Positions 44,469 through 55,565 are shown, counted from the first letter of the stretch. The stretch: DNA of 64,000 bases from Mesorhizobium neociceri (GCF_013520985.1 NZ_JACDTY010000009.1:186001-250000), one strand, 5' to 3'. Translations and numbers: made by a program. Notes: generated from the letters alone by a model not told the origin.

Positions 44469-44934
44469 ATGACCGAAGAAACCGAGAGCAAAGCCGACAA
44501 CCTCATCGAACTCACCGCCCATGTCGTCTCAGCCTATGTTTCGAACAATCCGGTTCCCGTCGGTGAAACTGCCTGGGCTTATCGGCCAGATACACATCGC
44601 ATTGAAAGGCACTGCTGGTGGTGCCGCACCAGAAAAGTCAGAAGCTCTCAAGCCTGCCATACCGATCAGAAAATCGGTTACACCCGATTACATTTTCAGC
44701 CTTGAGGACGGTAAGAAGTTCAAGTCGCTCAAGCGTCACCTGGCTACCCACTATGGCCTTACGCCCGACGAATATCGCCCGAAATGGGAGCTGCCGGCGG
44801 ACTATCCCATGGTGGCGCCGAATTACGCTGCGGCGCGCTCGGCATTGGCCAAGACGATGGGTCTGGGCCGCAAGCCGAAGGAACCGGAAACGCCGGCACC
44901 TGCCACGCGTACCCGCAAGAAAGCCGCAGCCTGA
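44469..44934 (+). pseudogene. Ros/MucR-family regulator, split by one-base insertion
   Basis: The first frame gives 'ELTAHVVSAYVSNNPVPVGE'. After an extra A near 44566-44568 the homology continues in the next frame with 'LPGLIGQIHIALKGTAGG', 'DYIFSLEDGKKFKSLKRHLA' and 'THYGLTPDEYRPKW' to the Lys-rich end. It is a close paralogue of the gene at 22784 and also has Ser in place of the zinc Cys. Apart from the single indel the gene is complete, so a sequencing error or recent inactivation is possible. Confidence 0.8.
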
Positions 44935-45113
44935 CCGCACTTTTTTAAGGATCGGCTAAGCGGATGCGGAATGATTTCGCACTTGCGAGATGAAATTGTG
45001 CGTTGCAATATCCGCGACGATCGGTATGATCATGTTGTCGGCCATCTACTCCTCCCAGATGTGGTGCCGACGCTGAATGGGGCGCACCTCCTCCCGCGTC
45101 TCATTCTAAATCG

Positions 45114-45150
45114 AGCCCGCTGCCACCTCCTCCCGGTAGCGGGCTTTTTC
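45114..45150 (+). terminator. Rho-independent terminator
   Basis: Arms agcccgct / agcgggct with extra pairing near the loop, followed by a T-run. It lies about 180 bases behind the mucR pseudogene. Confidence 0.75.
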
Positions 45151-45191
45151 TTTGTCTGAGGCGCGAGTTCGGTAGGCCAACGCATTTGGCT

Positions 45192-45771
45192 CTAAGCGAG
45201 GCGAATGCTCCGAACTTCCAGGCCTTTCTTGCCCTGCCCGCATTGGACAAACACCTTCTGACCCTCCATCAGCATGCTCAGTCCTGAGCGGGTCAGCGCG
45301 GTGGCATGAACGAAGATGTCCTTCTCACCGTTTTCAGGTGCAATGAAGCCGAAGCCCTTTTGGGGATTGTACCACTTGACCGTGGCCTCGCCCGGCGGTG
45401 GACCCTCTAGTGCAACGCGTATGCACCTGAGGTTTCGCGGTCTGACCGCCTACCTCCAGCACTTGCGCGACCTGATGACCTCTTGGACTTTCTTCCGTTG
45501 TGACCTTGAGACGCGTTCTCTCGGAAACACCGCGGCTCCCGGCCGCCTCCAGCACCCGAATGTGCAGATAGGCCTGGGTGCCCTCCGGCAGTTTGACAAA
45601 GCCAAAACCCTTGCTGGTGTTGAACCACACCACTTCGGCGTCGACAGGGTCCGCGGTTGCGATCGACGAACGCTGAAAGTAGCTTGGCTCGGAAGGCCGT
45701 TCCGCAAAAGAAGTCGCGTCATCGTCATGACGATGCCGGCGTGGCTCACGATGGTCCTTATATTTGCCCAT
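45192..45771 (-). pseudogene. Two-domain cold-shock protein, frameshifted in the linker
   Basis: The first domain reads 'DAEVVWFNTSKGFGFVKLPE' 'GTQAYLHIRVLE'. The second, in another frame, reads 'EATVKWYNPQKGFGFIAPEN' 'GEKDIFVHATALTRSGLS' and ends 'RSIRLA'. Rhizobia have such ~190-residue double cold-shock proteins. The frame change lies in the linker near 45400-45430, with a stop in the first frame well inside domain 2. The gene starts at 45771 with MGKYKDHREPRRHRH. Confidence 0.8.
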
Positions 45772-46140
45772 GATCGTCCGACTGGCTTGAACAACCCACT
45801 GCGCCCCACAGGATAATCTCAATCGAGCGATGCGTTCATGTCAATTCACCAGTTGGCCGCTTACCCGCTCGATCGCATCACGACCCCGACCTGTTGCCAC
45901 ACAAGGTCGATGATGGCGGGTGAGCAATATATGCGACAGGTCGAGCTGCTGATCCGAACGATCCCCTATATCGCACGGCAGAAGGTTCGTACCGGAGGGC
46001 GGCGTCGCCATCAACCGTTCGATCGTGACATTCAGCGGCTGCCGTCTCACCTGGGGCATCCGACATTTCGATTTACACGCACTTTCCCCGCACGGTCTGC
46101 AGGAGAGGAGACGGGCAGCTTGTGTTGTTGAACCGTTCGG

Positions 46141-46455
46141 CTAGATCAACCCCGCCTGCTCGGCTTCGCGGCGTAGATTCTGCCGCGGCCTTGGCCCGAT
46201 CTGCTGGATCACCAGTCCGGCCGCCAGTGAGCCAAGGTCGCCGCAGGTCTTGAGGCTGCGCCCCGTCGTATAGCCATGGAGGAAGCCGGCCGCGTAGAGA
46301 TCTCCGGCGCCCGTCGTGTCGACCAGTTCCTTGATCGCGGTCGCCTGGATGACCACGGTCCCGTCGCCGCGCAGGATGACCGAGCCTTTTTCCGAACGGG
46401 TGACGGCGGCGATCCGGCAATCCTTGCGGATCTGAGCCAGGGCATCCTCAGGCAA
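46141..46455 (-). pseudogene. Adenosine kinase 3' fragment
   Basis: 'EDALAQIRKDCRIAAVTRSE' to 'DTTGAGDLYAAGFLHGYTTG' and 'LVIQQIGPRPRQNLRREAEQ' match the C-terminal third of the intact gene at 19000-19992. The 5' side is cut at the junction with an IS110 fragment. Confidence 0.9.
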
Positions 46456-47059
46456 TGCGAGGTATCGCGCTGATCAATGCCGTGGGCATCGACATAGTCC
46501 TGAAATGCGATCTGCTGCGCGGGATGTTCGAAGGCCAATGTCGAAAGCCATCGTTGGTAAGCCATTCGCCAGGCCGTCCCAGGCTCGTGCTTGCGTCCGT
46601 GACGCAGAAATCCCTGAAGATATTGGCGCGCTCGCGTCACCACTTGGCGTACGACGCTGCGCAGCCGGACCAGGTCGCGCATGGCTTCATGATCGGCGTC
46701 GGGCACCCAGACGGGCGTCAACTCACCGGCCTGATTGAGGCGGGCGAGCATGGTGGCATCGCGGCGGTTCGTCTTCACCCGATCGCCGGGCTTTCTCGGG
46801 ATCAGCGACGGTGCCACCACGTCGCACCGATGGCCGAGGCCCGTGAGTTGGCGATGAACGCCATAACCGCACGGGTCGGCCCCATAGCAAAACGGCAGCG
46901 GCTTACCGGAACGCCCGAGACGGTCGCACAGCTTGCTAATGGCGCGTCATTGGCAATCTCGCCGAAATATTCCACCGACCCAGAGCGTCCGCTCTCCGCC
47001 ACCGCGACCGACATCCGTTGCTTGTGAATATCCAAACCGACAAATCTGGTATGTTCCAT
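46456..47059 (-). pseudogene. IS110-family transposase 5' part
   Basis: It starts 'MEHTRFVGLDIHKQRMSVAV' with the DEDD-type first Asp, then shifts frame and continues 'SLIPRKPGDRVKTNRRDATM' and 'TPVWVPDADHEAMRDLVRLR'. It ends abruptly where the adenosine kinase fragment begins. Confidence 0.8.
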
Positions 47060-47210
47060 ATGGCCCGTCTCCTATTCATGAGGCTCTGTGCCGGCCAGCC
47101 GGCTTAACCCCGTGCATATCCGGTGACGGGCCAACCTCAGGCCTAGCAATCATAGGGACTAGCCGTCGGGAACAGCAGCCTAGCTAAACGCACAAATCGA
47201 TAGGAACGGC

Positions 47211-48173
47211 CTAGAGGTCGAGCTTTAGGCGCCTGGAACCCGCACGTGAGCAACAAATCATAACGACGGTTTGCGACGCCTTCTCTTCGTCGGTCAAGAC
47301 GAAGTCGCGGTGATCTGCTGTTCCACTCAGAAGGCCTGTTGCGCACGTCCCACAAATCCCCTCTTCGCATGAACTATCAGGGAATATCCCGTTGTCGCGT
47401 AGGACGTGTAGAATGGATTTTTGCGGCGGAACGTCCAAGATTTGTCCGGTTGAATCGATCTCTATTTCGAAGGTCGAGGTCGCGTCCTGTCCTGACCCGG
47501 TTGATAGAGTAGGGTCTATTTTAAACCGCTCAAAATGAACGGAGTTTGCCTGCCAATCCCATGTGGCGGCTTTAACACCGTCAATGAGGCCAGCGGGCCC
47601 GCAGCAATATACTTGCTGTCCTCCCACTCGTTCACTGAGCAGGGAAGCGAGGTCGAGCCTTTTCCCGGAATGTTCGCCGCCAAAGTGCATCACCGTGCGC
47701 CGGCTAAAGGGTGCCGTGCCAAGAATCTCTCGGAAGGCGGCTCGCTCAGGATTCCGAGCACAGTAGTGAATCGAGTATGCCACCCCCGTTCTCTCGAGAT
47801 AACGGGCCATCGACAAAATTGGCGTGATGCCAATACCTCCGGCGATTAGGGTATAGATACAAGCTCCCGCCATCAGCGGAAAGTTGTTCAGGGGATCTGA
47901 GACTTGAACTTGACTGCCCACGGCAAGGTTGTCGTGCACGTAGACAGAGCCTCCGCGCCCGGTGGGCTCGCGAAGAACAGCGATAACGTAGCGCTGGCGT
48001 TCCTGAGGATCATTGCACAGTGAGTAAGACCGTGTGCGGCCGTCGGGCAAATGCAAATTTATGTGGGCGCCGGCTTCAAAAGGTGGGAGAAGCGCGCCGT
48101 CAGGGTCTACCAGCTCGTAAGAGCGTATGCCAAGGGCCTCATCTACGCATCGACTGATCCTGAGTGTCCTCAC
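47211..48173 (-). CDS. Reductase component of a Rieske oxygenase (FNR + 2Fe-2S)
   Basis: A 320-residue electron-transfer protein that passes electrons from NADH through flavin to a 2Fe-2S centre. The N-terminal part has the flavin motif 'RSYSLCND' and the nucleotide motif 'LIAGGIGITPILSMARYL'. The C-terminal ferredoxin has Cys ligands in 'SSCEEGICGTCATG' and a last Cys in 'MICCSRAG'. It starts four bases behind the Rieske oxygenase, clearly one operon. The layout is that of phthalate dioxygenase reductase-type partners. Confidence 0.92.
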   Translation of the reverse strand: MRTLRISRCVDEALGIRSYELVDPDGALLPPFEAGAHINLHLPDGRTRSYSLCNDPQERQRYVIAVLREPTGRGGSVYVHDNLAVGSQVQVSDPLNNFPLMAGACIYTLIAGGIGITPILSMARYLERTGVAYSIHYCARNPERAAFREILGTAPFSRRTVMHFGGEHSGKRLDLASLLSERVGGQQVYCCGPAGLIDGVKAATWDWQANSVHFERFKIDPTLSTGSGQDATSTFEIEIDSTGQILDVPPQKSILHVLRDNGIFPDSSCEEGICGTCATGLLSGTADHRDFVLTDEEKASQTVVMICCSRAGSRRLKLDL

Positions 48174-48177
48174 AACA

Positions 48178-49422
48178 CTACTCGTTGATCAGCCTATTCA
48201 AGTACCAAGCGATAAACGCTGCCGTCATTTCCTCGCGCACCGAGTACAGGCCCGGAGTGTAGTGGCGGGAAGTCACCCCTCGATGGTTGTTCGCGATGAG
48301 CTCTGCGTCTTGCAGAGTGGTCACATGCCACATCCACTTCAGTCGCTCCACGTCATAGTCCGTCCCCTCGACTGCGTCTTCGTGCACCAGCCAAGTGAGG
48401 CGCATCTCCGTGTGGGTCGGATCTATCGGGGTGAAACGAATAAGGGTTGTGTGATCACTGGTGCTATGAAGTCCGAACTGAGGCATAAAGTCCACGGCAG
48501 TTTCGGCCCCATCGAACTTCTTCAGGTTGCCCATGAGTGGAGCAACCGGTTGGCCGTCTTTGGAAGCGGTTTGCCACCCATCGCGGATTGGCCGCCGCCT
48601 GACTTGATATGGCTGAAGTCCAGTGGCAAGCGCGACAGACCCCACAACGAATCCTTCATCCCTCGCGGCCTCTTCCCATGCGGGAAGAACATTCGCCTCA
48701 AACGAGCCTGGCACGGCATCATTAGTTTTGACATATGCATTAACCGCTGTGTATTCCGGATGTGCCATTACGCAGTGATAGCACTCTCGAAAGTTCTCAA
48801 CCGCCAGCTTCCAATTTCCGGGTGTTGTGTATACTTCAGTGTGAGCGATCTTAGCTCTCGTCAGGCCATGCGGCTCCAGATAGGGGAGCACATCCGCTTC
48901 CATCGCAGCAAAATCAGGGCCGTCCTTCTCGTTCCCAAGGTAAATGAAGATCAACCCCGCAGTCACACGTACTGCACATGAGTGCAGCCCCCATTTCGAG
49001 CGATCAAACCCTTCGCCCATATTCTTGGCGTGCACTAAACGGCCACTTAAATCATAAACCCACCCGTGATAAGGGCAGGTAAACGTCCGGACCTTCCCCT
49101 CTGGTTTCTGGCAAATTATGCTGCCCCGATGGCGGCAGACATTGTGGTGCGCGAAGATTTCGCCGTTTGTGCCGCGCACGATGACGATCGAGTCGCCGCC
49201 GATCTCAAAAGTTATGAAATCCCCGGGCGTCGGAATGCGCGAGACATGGTCAACGAAAAGCCACTGTCGAGCGAAAATCACCTCGATGTCTCGCTCGAAG
49301 ATATCCTTGTCAACGTAAAAGACGCGGTCGAGTGAATGCCCAGGCCGTTGAAGGGCCGCCAACTCCAAAACCGTCTTTTCAGCCATATTCTTCATCTCGG
49401 CGACTTCTCTCTGCTGGACCAT
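48178..49422 (-). CDS. Rieske non-haem iron oxygenase, betaine/stachydrine demethylase type
   Basis: A 414-residue oxygenase. The Rieske centre ligands are in 'HNVCRHRGSIICQ' and 'FTCPYHGWVYDLSG'. The iron-site His ligands are in 'ENFRECYHCVMAHPEY'. It resembles glycine betaine or stachydrine demethylases, which strip N-methyl groups as formaldehyde; this fits the formaldehyde enzymes nearby. Internal ATGs at 49395 and 49386 are possible starts. The exact substrate is an inference; plant betaines such as stachydrine are natural candidates in legume symbiosis. Confidence 0.88.
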   Translation of the reverse strand: MVQQREVAEMKNMAEKTVLELAALQRPGHSLDRVFYVDKDIFERDIEVIFARQWLFVDHVSRIPTPGDFITFEIGGDSIVIVRGTNGEIFAHHNVCRHRGSIICQKPEGKVRTFTCPYHGWVYDLSGRLVHAKNMGEGFDRSKWGLHSCAVRVTAGLIFIYLGNEKDGPDFAAMEADVLPYLEPHGLTRAKIAHTEVYTTPGNWKLAVENFRECYHCVMAHPEYTAVNAYVKTNDAVPGSFEANVLPAWEEAARDEGFVVGSVALATGLQPYQVRRRPIRDGWQTASKDGQPVAPLMGNLKKFDGAETAVDFMPQFGLHSTSDHTTLIRFTPIDPTHTEMRLTWLVHEDAVEGTDYDVERLKWMWHVTTLQDAELIANNHRGVTSRHYTPGLYSVREEMTAAFIAWYLNRLINE

Positions 49423-49708
49423 TCAAACGTTGGGGGTGAGTATTTGCTACAAAATCCCACGCCGAATGTCAATTGTTAATGGAATGGTATTCAGCCTGGA
49501 ACTCGATCCCATGTTGCAGGGATTCGTGCTCGGGCTTGCTACGTCGGGCCGCAGCGCAGGTGCTGGCTAGGGCGTTTGCCAGGGGCCGGCTGATCGCGCT
49601 TGGCTGATCACCGGCGCGACGATCGTCGCATGCGCACGACAATGCGTAAAAGGGTGTCGTCCGGCCACGTCTGAGCGCGGCCTGGCCGGTCTGCGCCGAT
49701 AATTGGCC
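49423..49708. other. Intergenic stretch upstream of the Rieske gene
   Basis: AT-rich near 49440-49500, probably the promoter of the demethylase operon. No gene is seen. Confidence 0.5.
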
Positions 49709-50077
49709 CTAGAATTTGGCGGCTATTACCTCTACCTCGACAAGCGCTCCTGATGCAGCCAACGCCGGTACTAAGACCAGCGTGTTGGCAGGGCGATGAC
49801 CGGCGAGAAACTTATTTCGCACTCTGGTGTAAGCGGAAACGTCTGCGCCCGCGACGATATACTGATTGATCTTGGTTAGGTTGTCGATCTCCATTCCAGC
49901 TTCCTTAAGCACAGCCGTTATTTGGTCCCACACTGTGTGAGCTTGTTCCTCACAGGATCCTTCAGCACAAAGCTGTCCAGAAACATGAAGCCAGTTCGCG
50001 CCAGATGGCGTGAGCATGGCTTGGCTAAACGGAGCTGAAGGATGCAAAGCAGCAAGTTCTATTGAGGTCGATTTCAA
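49709..50077 (-). CDS. RidA-family protein
   Basis: A 122-residue RidA/YjgF-like protein, usually a deaminase of reactive enamines and imines. It contains 'FSQAMLTPSGANWLHVSGQL' and ends 'ANTLVLVPALAASGALVEVE' 'VIAAKF'. The usual catalytic Arg near the end (in 'IRVE..EA'-like contexts) is replaced by neutral residues, so it may belong to a non-archetypal Rid subgroup. The TTG at 50077 follows aagggaag and gives a family-like length; the frame is open to 50140. Confidence 0.75.
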   Translation of the reverse strand: MKSTSIELAALHPSAPFSQAMLTPSGANWLHVSGQLCAEGSCEEQAHTVWDQITAVLKEAGMEIDNLTKINQYIVAGADVSAYTRVRNKFLAGHRPANTLVLVPALAASGALVEVEVIAAKF

Positions 50078-50209
50078 TGGTCTTCCCTTCAAACTAGTCG
50101 TTTCATCGTCGGATTTGTTTTTACTCGAACGACAGAACAATGATAACGAGTCGTGCGCGTCATCGAACGTAGCAACCGGGGCTGGGGCTCCGCGTCGCGG
50201 CTTACCAGC

Positions 50210-50779
50210 CTATTCGGGCAGCGCGCCCGACTTCTTCGCCGTCCAGGTGGCGATATAGTCCATCAGGCCGGGATTGAGGCAGTCATAGGGCTCGAGGCCG
50301 ATCGATTTCAACTGGCCGCGAATGCCGTCCATGCGCTTCGGGTCGACACCGGATTCGATGATCGACGAGACGAAGGCGGTGAAGCCCGGCGGTGACCAGC
50401 CGTCTTCCTCGAAGCGCTCGGGATGGATGAAGGACAGACCCTTGAACGGATGATCGCGTTCGACCGGGCCGTGCATGTGGACGCCGCAGCCGGTGCAGGC
50501 ATGGCGCTGGATCAACGCGCTCGGATCGACCACTTTCAGCTTGTCGCCGTTCTCGACGACAGTGACGTCGCCGGTACCGGCCACCGCAACGACCGAGAAG
50601 ATCGCGCCATCAGGCTTCCAGCACTTGGTGCAGCCGCAGGCGTGGTTGTGGGCGATCTGGCCCTTCACCTTCACCTTCACAGGCTTGCTGGTGCAGGCGC
50701 AGACCAGTGTGCCGCCGGCGAAGCTTGCGCTTTCCCTGGGCAGGCCATTGTCGATTTTCGGATGCAGTTTTTCCGGCAT
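50210..50779 (-). CDS. gfa: S-(hydroxymethyl)glutathione synthase
   Basis: A 189-residue glutathione-dependent formaldehyde-activating enzyme that joins formaldehyde to glutathione. It has the zinc Cys sets 'LVCACTSKPVKV', 'HACGCTKCWKPDG' and 'ACTGCGVHMHG', and 'FVSSIIESGVDPKRM' near the end, as in Paracoccus Gfa. A gggagg precedes the ATG at 50779. It lies behind the dehydrogenase gene on the same strand, so both act in one pathway. Confidence 0.95.
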   Translation of the reverse strand: MPEKLHPKIDNGLPRESASFAGGTLVCACTSKPVKVKVKGQIAHNHACGCTKCWKPDGAIFSVVAVAGTGDVTVVENGDKLKVVDPSALIQRHACTGCGVHMHGPVERDHPFKGLSFIHPERFEEDGWSPPGFTAFVSSIIESGVDPKRMDGIRGQLKSIGLEPYDCLNPGLMDYIATWTAKKSGALPE

Positions 50780-50900
50780 TTTATTCCTCCCTTGTTGAAC
50801 CTCAAGCAACTCAGTCGCTGGCCCTTCGGTCGGCGGCTTTCCTTCTTCTGCTTGAGCGCGATCGGACGCAAAACCGGGCGCCACTTTTGCTGATCGCGCT

Positions 50901-52028
<1,128 letters not shown>

Positions 52029-52046
52029 GAGACGTTTTTTCTCCAA

Positions 52047-52910
52047 GTATCCGGTCTTTTCCGGAAATCCGCAGTCGCCCGCAACGGATCCGGACCTCGG
52101 GCTGCGAACCGATCCGCAGCCACTCCCTAAACCGCAACCTCAATCACTAACGGAAGCACGGGATTCGTGCTTGGCGGCTCAATTCATCTTTTGGCCCAAG
52201 CCGCTTCCCCATTGAGACGTCAAGAAAGATCTCTCGGGCGGCGTTATGCCCTGGTATGTCACTGACACTGTAGCGCCAGATAATATTTCTTCAGTAACTG
52301 CCGCGCCGCCAACAACCGAACGTCGCTCCAGCCAGGGTTTTTAAACCAGCTCGAGCGAGGAAGCCCTCGAAAACCAGGCCGTTATGTCCCCTGCCGTTAA
52401 TAACTGCGTCACAATGGCTGGATCTCGAATACTTGCTTGCTACGAAACCTGATGCTGAAGCAATCATGGTAGGTTTCCCCGGAATGGGTGGTCCTGGATT
52501 ATTAGCGAGTCAGAGGACGCCCCAATGCGGTCGGCTCTGCACGCTTATGTAGAACGTTATTCCAAATAGGATAGCGCGTCAATTGCAGCTCGGGGCTTTT
52601 TCGCGTTACGCCCCTGGGATGGATCGCCTGTAGGTGATATGCGTGGGGATCCGGCTAATCAAGCCTCCGCCCACCTCTCGGCTCAGCCTGATGCGCCACC
52701 AGATGCGCTGTATGACCTAGTGGGAACGCAGGCGTCTTGATGTGAAAATCACACCATCAACCGGCGGCGAGCGACATACAGAACGCCGCCGCCGGTGCCG
52801 GTCTGGCCGCTCATAGGCCTCTCGCGGAGATATCGCCGGTCCAGGACCAAAGGCGATGCCAGGAAGCTTCACCTGTAGCAACGCAAAAAGGAGAGACTTG
52901 TACCAGGCGG
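52047..52910. other. Long intergenic stretch without a supported gene
   Basis: No frame with recognisable content on either strand. The left end should hold the promoter of the dehydrogenase-gfa genes. Confidence 0.45.
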
Positions 52911-53554
52911 GTGCTCTACTTTTCGGGCTTTTTTAGCACCCGTGCGGTCGATAGCGTCACCGTCGAAATCAAGACCTCAATCCCGGTGCCTCTGATGCCG
53001 GTGCTGATGAGCTATCTCGGCATCGGTAAGGCACCCGCCGACGCAACCACTCTGTCGCGCGAGCCATTGGCACCCGATCCCTATCAGTTCGTCTCCTGGA
53101 CCCCTGGCCAGAGCATCCTCGTCACCAAGTTCACCGGCTACTGGGGCGAGGCGGGCGCCGTCGATAACGCAACTTACGTGTCCCGCGAGCAGTCGGCGGT
53201 GCGAGCGGCAATGGTTGCGACCGGCGAAGCCGATTTGGCGTGGGGGATCTCCTCCGTCGACGTGGATAACCCGGATGACCGACTTCACCTACCTGAATTT
53301 CGGAAACCGAGCGGCTGCGCTTCGACATCTACAAATCGCCGCTGGACGATGTGCGTGTTCGCCTGACGATCAACTACGCCATCGAGCGCAAAGGTTTGAT
53401 CGGCACCGTCAACCCAGCCACCTACCAGATCGCCCAGAAATACGTGATGCCCACCATCAATGGCTTCGATCCGAATGTTCAGCCCTGTGAGTACACTCCC
53501 GAACGCGCGAAGCAGCTGGTTTCGCGCGCCAGCTGCTACGGTGCAAGGAAGTGA
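52911..53554 (+). pseudogene. Peptide ABC transporter substrate-binding protein (SBP_bac_5) fragment
   Basis: 'RAVDSVTVEIKTSIPVPLMP', 'PYQFVSWTPGQSILVTKFTG' 'YWGEAGAVDNATYV' and 'SAVRAAMVATGEADLAWGIS' are from the middle of a DppA-type binding protein. After a frameshift near 53290 it goes on 'DIYKSPLDDVRVRLTINYAI' to 'GFDPNVQPCEYTPERAKQL'. Both ends are missing. Confidence 0.85.
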
Positions 53555-53568
53555 GCGGGAGGCGCTTC

Positions 53569-54504
53569 CTATGCCAATACCTTCCTGAAATAGGCGACCG
53601 TCTCTTTCAGACCGTCTTCGAGCGGCATGCGCGGCGCCCAGCCGAGCGCTTCCTTCGCGAGGCTGATGTCGGGCTGCCGCTGCTTCGGGTCGTCCCCGGG
53701 GAGCGGCAGGAAAGTGAGCTTCGATCGCCCGCCGACGGTCGCCAGCACTTTTTCCGCAAGTTCGAGCATGGTGAACTCGCCCGGATTGCCGATATTAACG
53801 GGGCCGGTGAAGGCGGCCGGACTCCCCATCAGTCGTACCATGCCGTCGATAAGGTCGTCGACATAGCAGAAGCTCCGCGTCTGTGAGCCGTCGCCATAGA
53901 TCGTGATCGGCTCGCCCGTGAGCGCCCCGACGATGAAATTCGACACCACCCGTCCGTCATTGGGATGCATGCGCGGTCCATAGGTGTTGAAGATGCGCAT
54001 CACCTTGATTTCGAGGCCGACCTGACGGTGATAGTCGAAAAAGAGGGTCTCAGCGCAGCGCTTGCCTTCGTCATAGCAGCTTCTGACGCCGATCGGATTG
54101 ACCCGACCCCAATAGGATTCGACCTGCGGATGGATTTCCGGATCGCCATAGACCTCCGAGGTCGATGCCTGCAGGATGCGCGCCTTCAGCCGCTTGGCGA
54201 GCCCCAGCATGTTCATGGCGCCGTGCACGCTCGTCTTCGTCGTCTGGATCCGATCGTGCTGATAATGGACGGGCGAAGCCGGGCAGGCGAGATTGTAGAT
54301 CTTGTCCACTTCCACATAGAGCGGGACGGTCACGTCGTGCCGCATCAGTTCGAAATCGGGATCGTCGAGGAGATGGCGGATATTGGCCTTCGAGCCGGTA
54401 AAGAAATTGTCGACGCACAGAACGTCGTGGCTCTCTGAAAGAAGCTTGTCGCAGAGATGAGAGCCGAGGAAACCTGCGCCGCCGGTGACCAGGATCTTGC
54501 TCAT
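53569..54504 (-). CDS. UDP-glucuronic acid decarboxylase (UDP-xylose synthase)
   Basis: A 311-residue short-chain dehydrogenase that turns UDP-glucuronate into UDP-xylose. It has the NAD motif 'GGAGFLGSHLCDKLL', 'DVTVPLYVEVDKIYNLACPA', 'STSEVYGDPEIHPQ', the catalytic Tyr/Lys in 'CYDEGKRCAE' and 'MRIFNTYGPRMHPNDGRVVS'. The length is that of bacterial UXS. It would supply xylose for a surface glycan. The remnant of glyA separates it from the glycosyltransferase-like gene upstream on the same strand. Confidence 0.95.
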   Translation of the reverse strand: MSKILVTGGAGFLGSHLCDKLLSESHDVLCVDNFFTGSKANIRHLLDDPDFELMRHDVTVPLYVEVDKIYNLACPASPVHYQHDRIQTTKTSVHGAMNMLGLAKRLKARILQASTSEVYGDPEIHPQVESYWGRVNPIGVRSCYDEGKRCAETLFFDYHRQVGLEIKVMRIFNTYGPRMHPNDGRVVSNFIVGALTGEPITIYGDGSQTRSFCYVDDLIDGMVRLMGSPAAFTGPVNIGNPGEFTMLELAEKVLATVGGRSKLTFLPLPGDDPKQRQPDISLAKEALGWAPRMPLEDGLKETVAYFRKVLA

Positions 54505-54549
54505 TCTTCAGCCACGCTGTCCCGTCGATTGGTCGCAACCCTGGATCTG

Positions 54550-54744
54550 ACCGATCTCTGCCACTGTCGCGCAGTCAAAGGCACGCGGATAGGCAGTTCC
54601 GCCGAGCCAATCAATTTCGGCCGTTCTCGCTTAGCTGCCTCATGAACGCGGTCGCAGTCAATTTTCCGCGTCTTTTCGTGAAGTCCATAGGGCACCCGGT
54701 GATACTCACTGCCGATGAAGTTAATGGCCCAGCCATGAATGCTT
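54550..54744 (-). pseudogene. glyA internal fragment
   Basis: 'HGWAINFIGSEYHRVPYGLH' 'EKTRKIDCDRVHEAAKRERP' 'KLI' and, after a frameshift, 'WLGGTAYPRAFD' match the middle of the intact glyA at 16327-17673. It is directly joined to the end of the glycosyltransferase-like gene. Confidence 0.88.
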
Positions 54745-55428
54745 TCACCAACCTACCTCCCATGGCCGGGGCTTGGCGTGGAAAACCACCGCGCGAACGC
54801 CGGTCGGGACGCGGCCGAGGCGCTGAACGTCCATCTTGTACGAACATAGTTGACCGGGGCAGATGTCTTGCCACAGGCGCCAATCGACTCCCAGGCAGCT
54901 CTGAAGAAACTCCTGATCGGACCAGAACTGCCGCATGTGGTCCGCAGGTGCGGCTGTGAACGCCTCCCACACCGCCGCCTTGATCGATTGCGGGATTGCC
55001 ATGATGGCGCTTTGTAAGCCGGACGGCTCGACAACGTCGCGCATGATCACCGGACCCTCGACCGCCGCCATATCCACGAGACTGCCGACAATCGAAGTGT
55101 CCAGATCGAAAAAAAGCCAGTCGTCGGGCAGCTCCGGGCGGAACAGCTCCAATTTCGCCCACCAGCCCGGCCACCCGTGCCGGAGCGGTATTACCTCGAC
55201 GCCCTGCACATTGATGTCGGAGAAGCAACGGAACTTGGCGCCCGGCAAATGCTCGGTCACCTGATCCAATAGACGGGCAACATGGCGCGGCGCGTATTCG
55301 CCGCCCGAGCGGAGCACGAAAGCAACCGTCTTCATTCTGCCAGGCCTTGCTCGAGCGTCATCTTTGGATGGTTCTGCCACCGGGAGACCTGCGGCGGCGA
55401 TATTTTCGGTGACCGTGCTCATGCTCAT
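54745..55428 (-). CDS. Glycosyltransferase-like protein with NifA-unit leader
   Basis: A 227-residue protein. From residue 32 it reads 'MKTVAFVLRSGGEYAPRHVA' and has a DxD-type motif in 'LPDDWLFFDLDTSIVGSL' and 'LRHGWPGWWAKLELFRPELP', like small glycosyltransferase-related proteins in rhizobia. Residues 1-31 are an extra leader whose end, 'PSKDDARARPGRMKT', matches the leader of the M16 peptidase ('AFKDDVRAGLGKTKT'). The start has a gaggag upstream. Two ATGs (55428, 55422) are possible; the one at 55335 would give the bare enzyme. A NifA site and sigma-54 promoter lie upstream, so it should be made during nitrogen fixation. Donor and acceptor sugars are unknown. Confidence 0.82.
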   Translation of the reverse strand: MSMSTVTENIAAAGLPVAEPSKDDARARPGRMKTVAFVLRSGGEYAPRHVARLLDQVTEHLPGAKFRCFSDINVQGVEVIPLRHGWPGWWAKLELFRPELPDDWLFFDLDTSIVGSLVDMAAVEGPVIMRDVVEPSGLQSAIMAIPQSIKAAVWEAFTAAPADHMRQFWSDQEFLQSCLGVDWRLWQDICPGQLCSYKMDVQRLGRVPTGVRAVVFHAKPRPWEVGW

Positions 55429-55470
55429 GGGGCGATTTCTCCTCAGTCCGTGAGCGTTTGCGGGTAACCT

Positions 55471-55486
55471 TGCATGTCCCGTGCCA
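55471..55486 (-). promoter_or_regulatory. Sigma-54 promoter of the glycosyltransferase-like gene
   Basis: On the minus strand tggcacgggacatgca has GG and GC ten bases apart. It lies about 43 bases upstream of the leader ATG. Confidence 0.9.
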
Positions 55487-55532
55487 AAGGAGGAAATTAT
55501 TTCAAAACAATATGATAGATCTGGCTCTGCTA

Positions 55533-55565
55533 TGTTGCGTATCCGACATCGTCGGACATCGGACA
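55533..55565 (-). promoter_or_regulatory. NifA upstream activator sites
   Basis: On the minus strand tgtcggatacgcaaca (55533-55548) is an exact TGT-N10-ACA, and tgtccgatgtccgacg (55550-55565) differs from the 26.2-kb site only in the last base. Confidence 0.85.
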
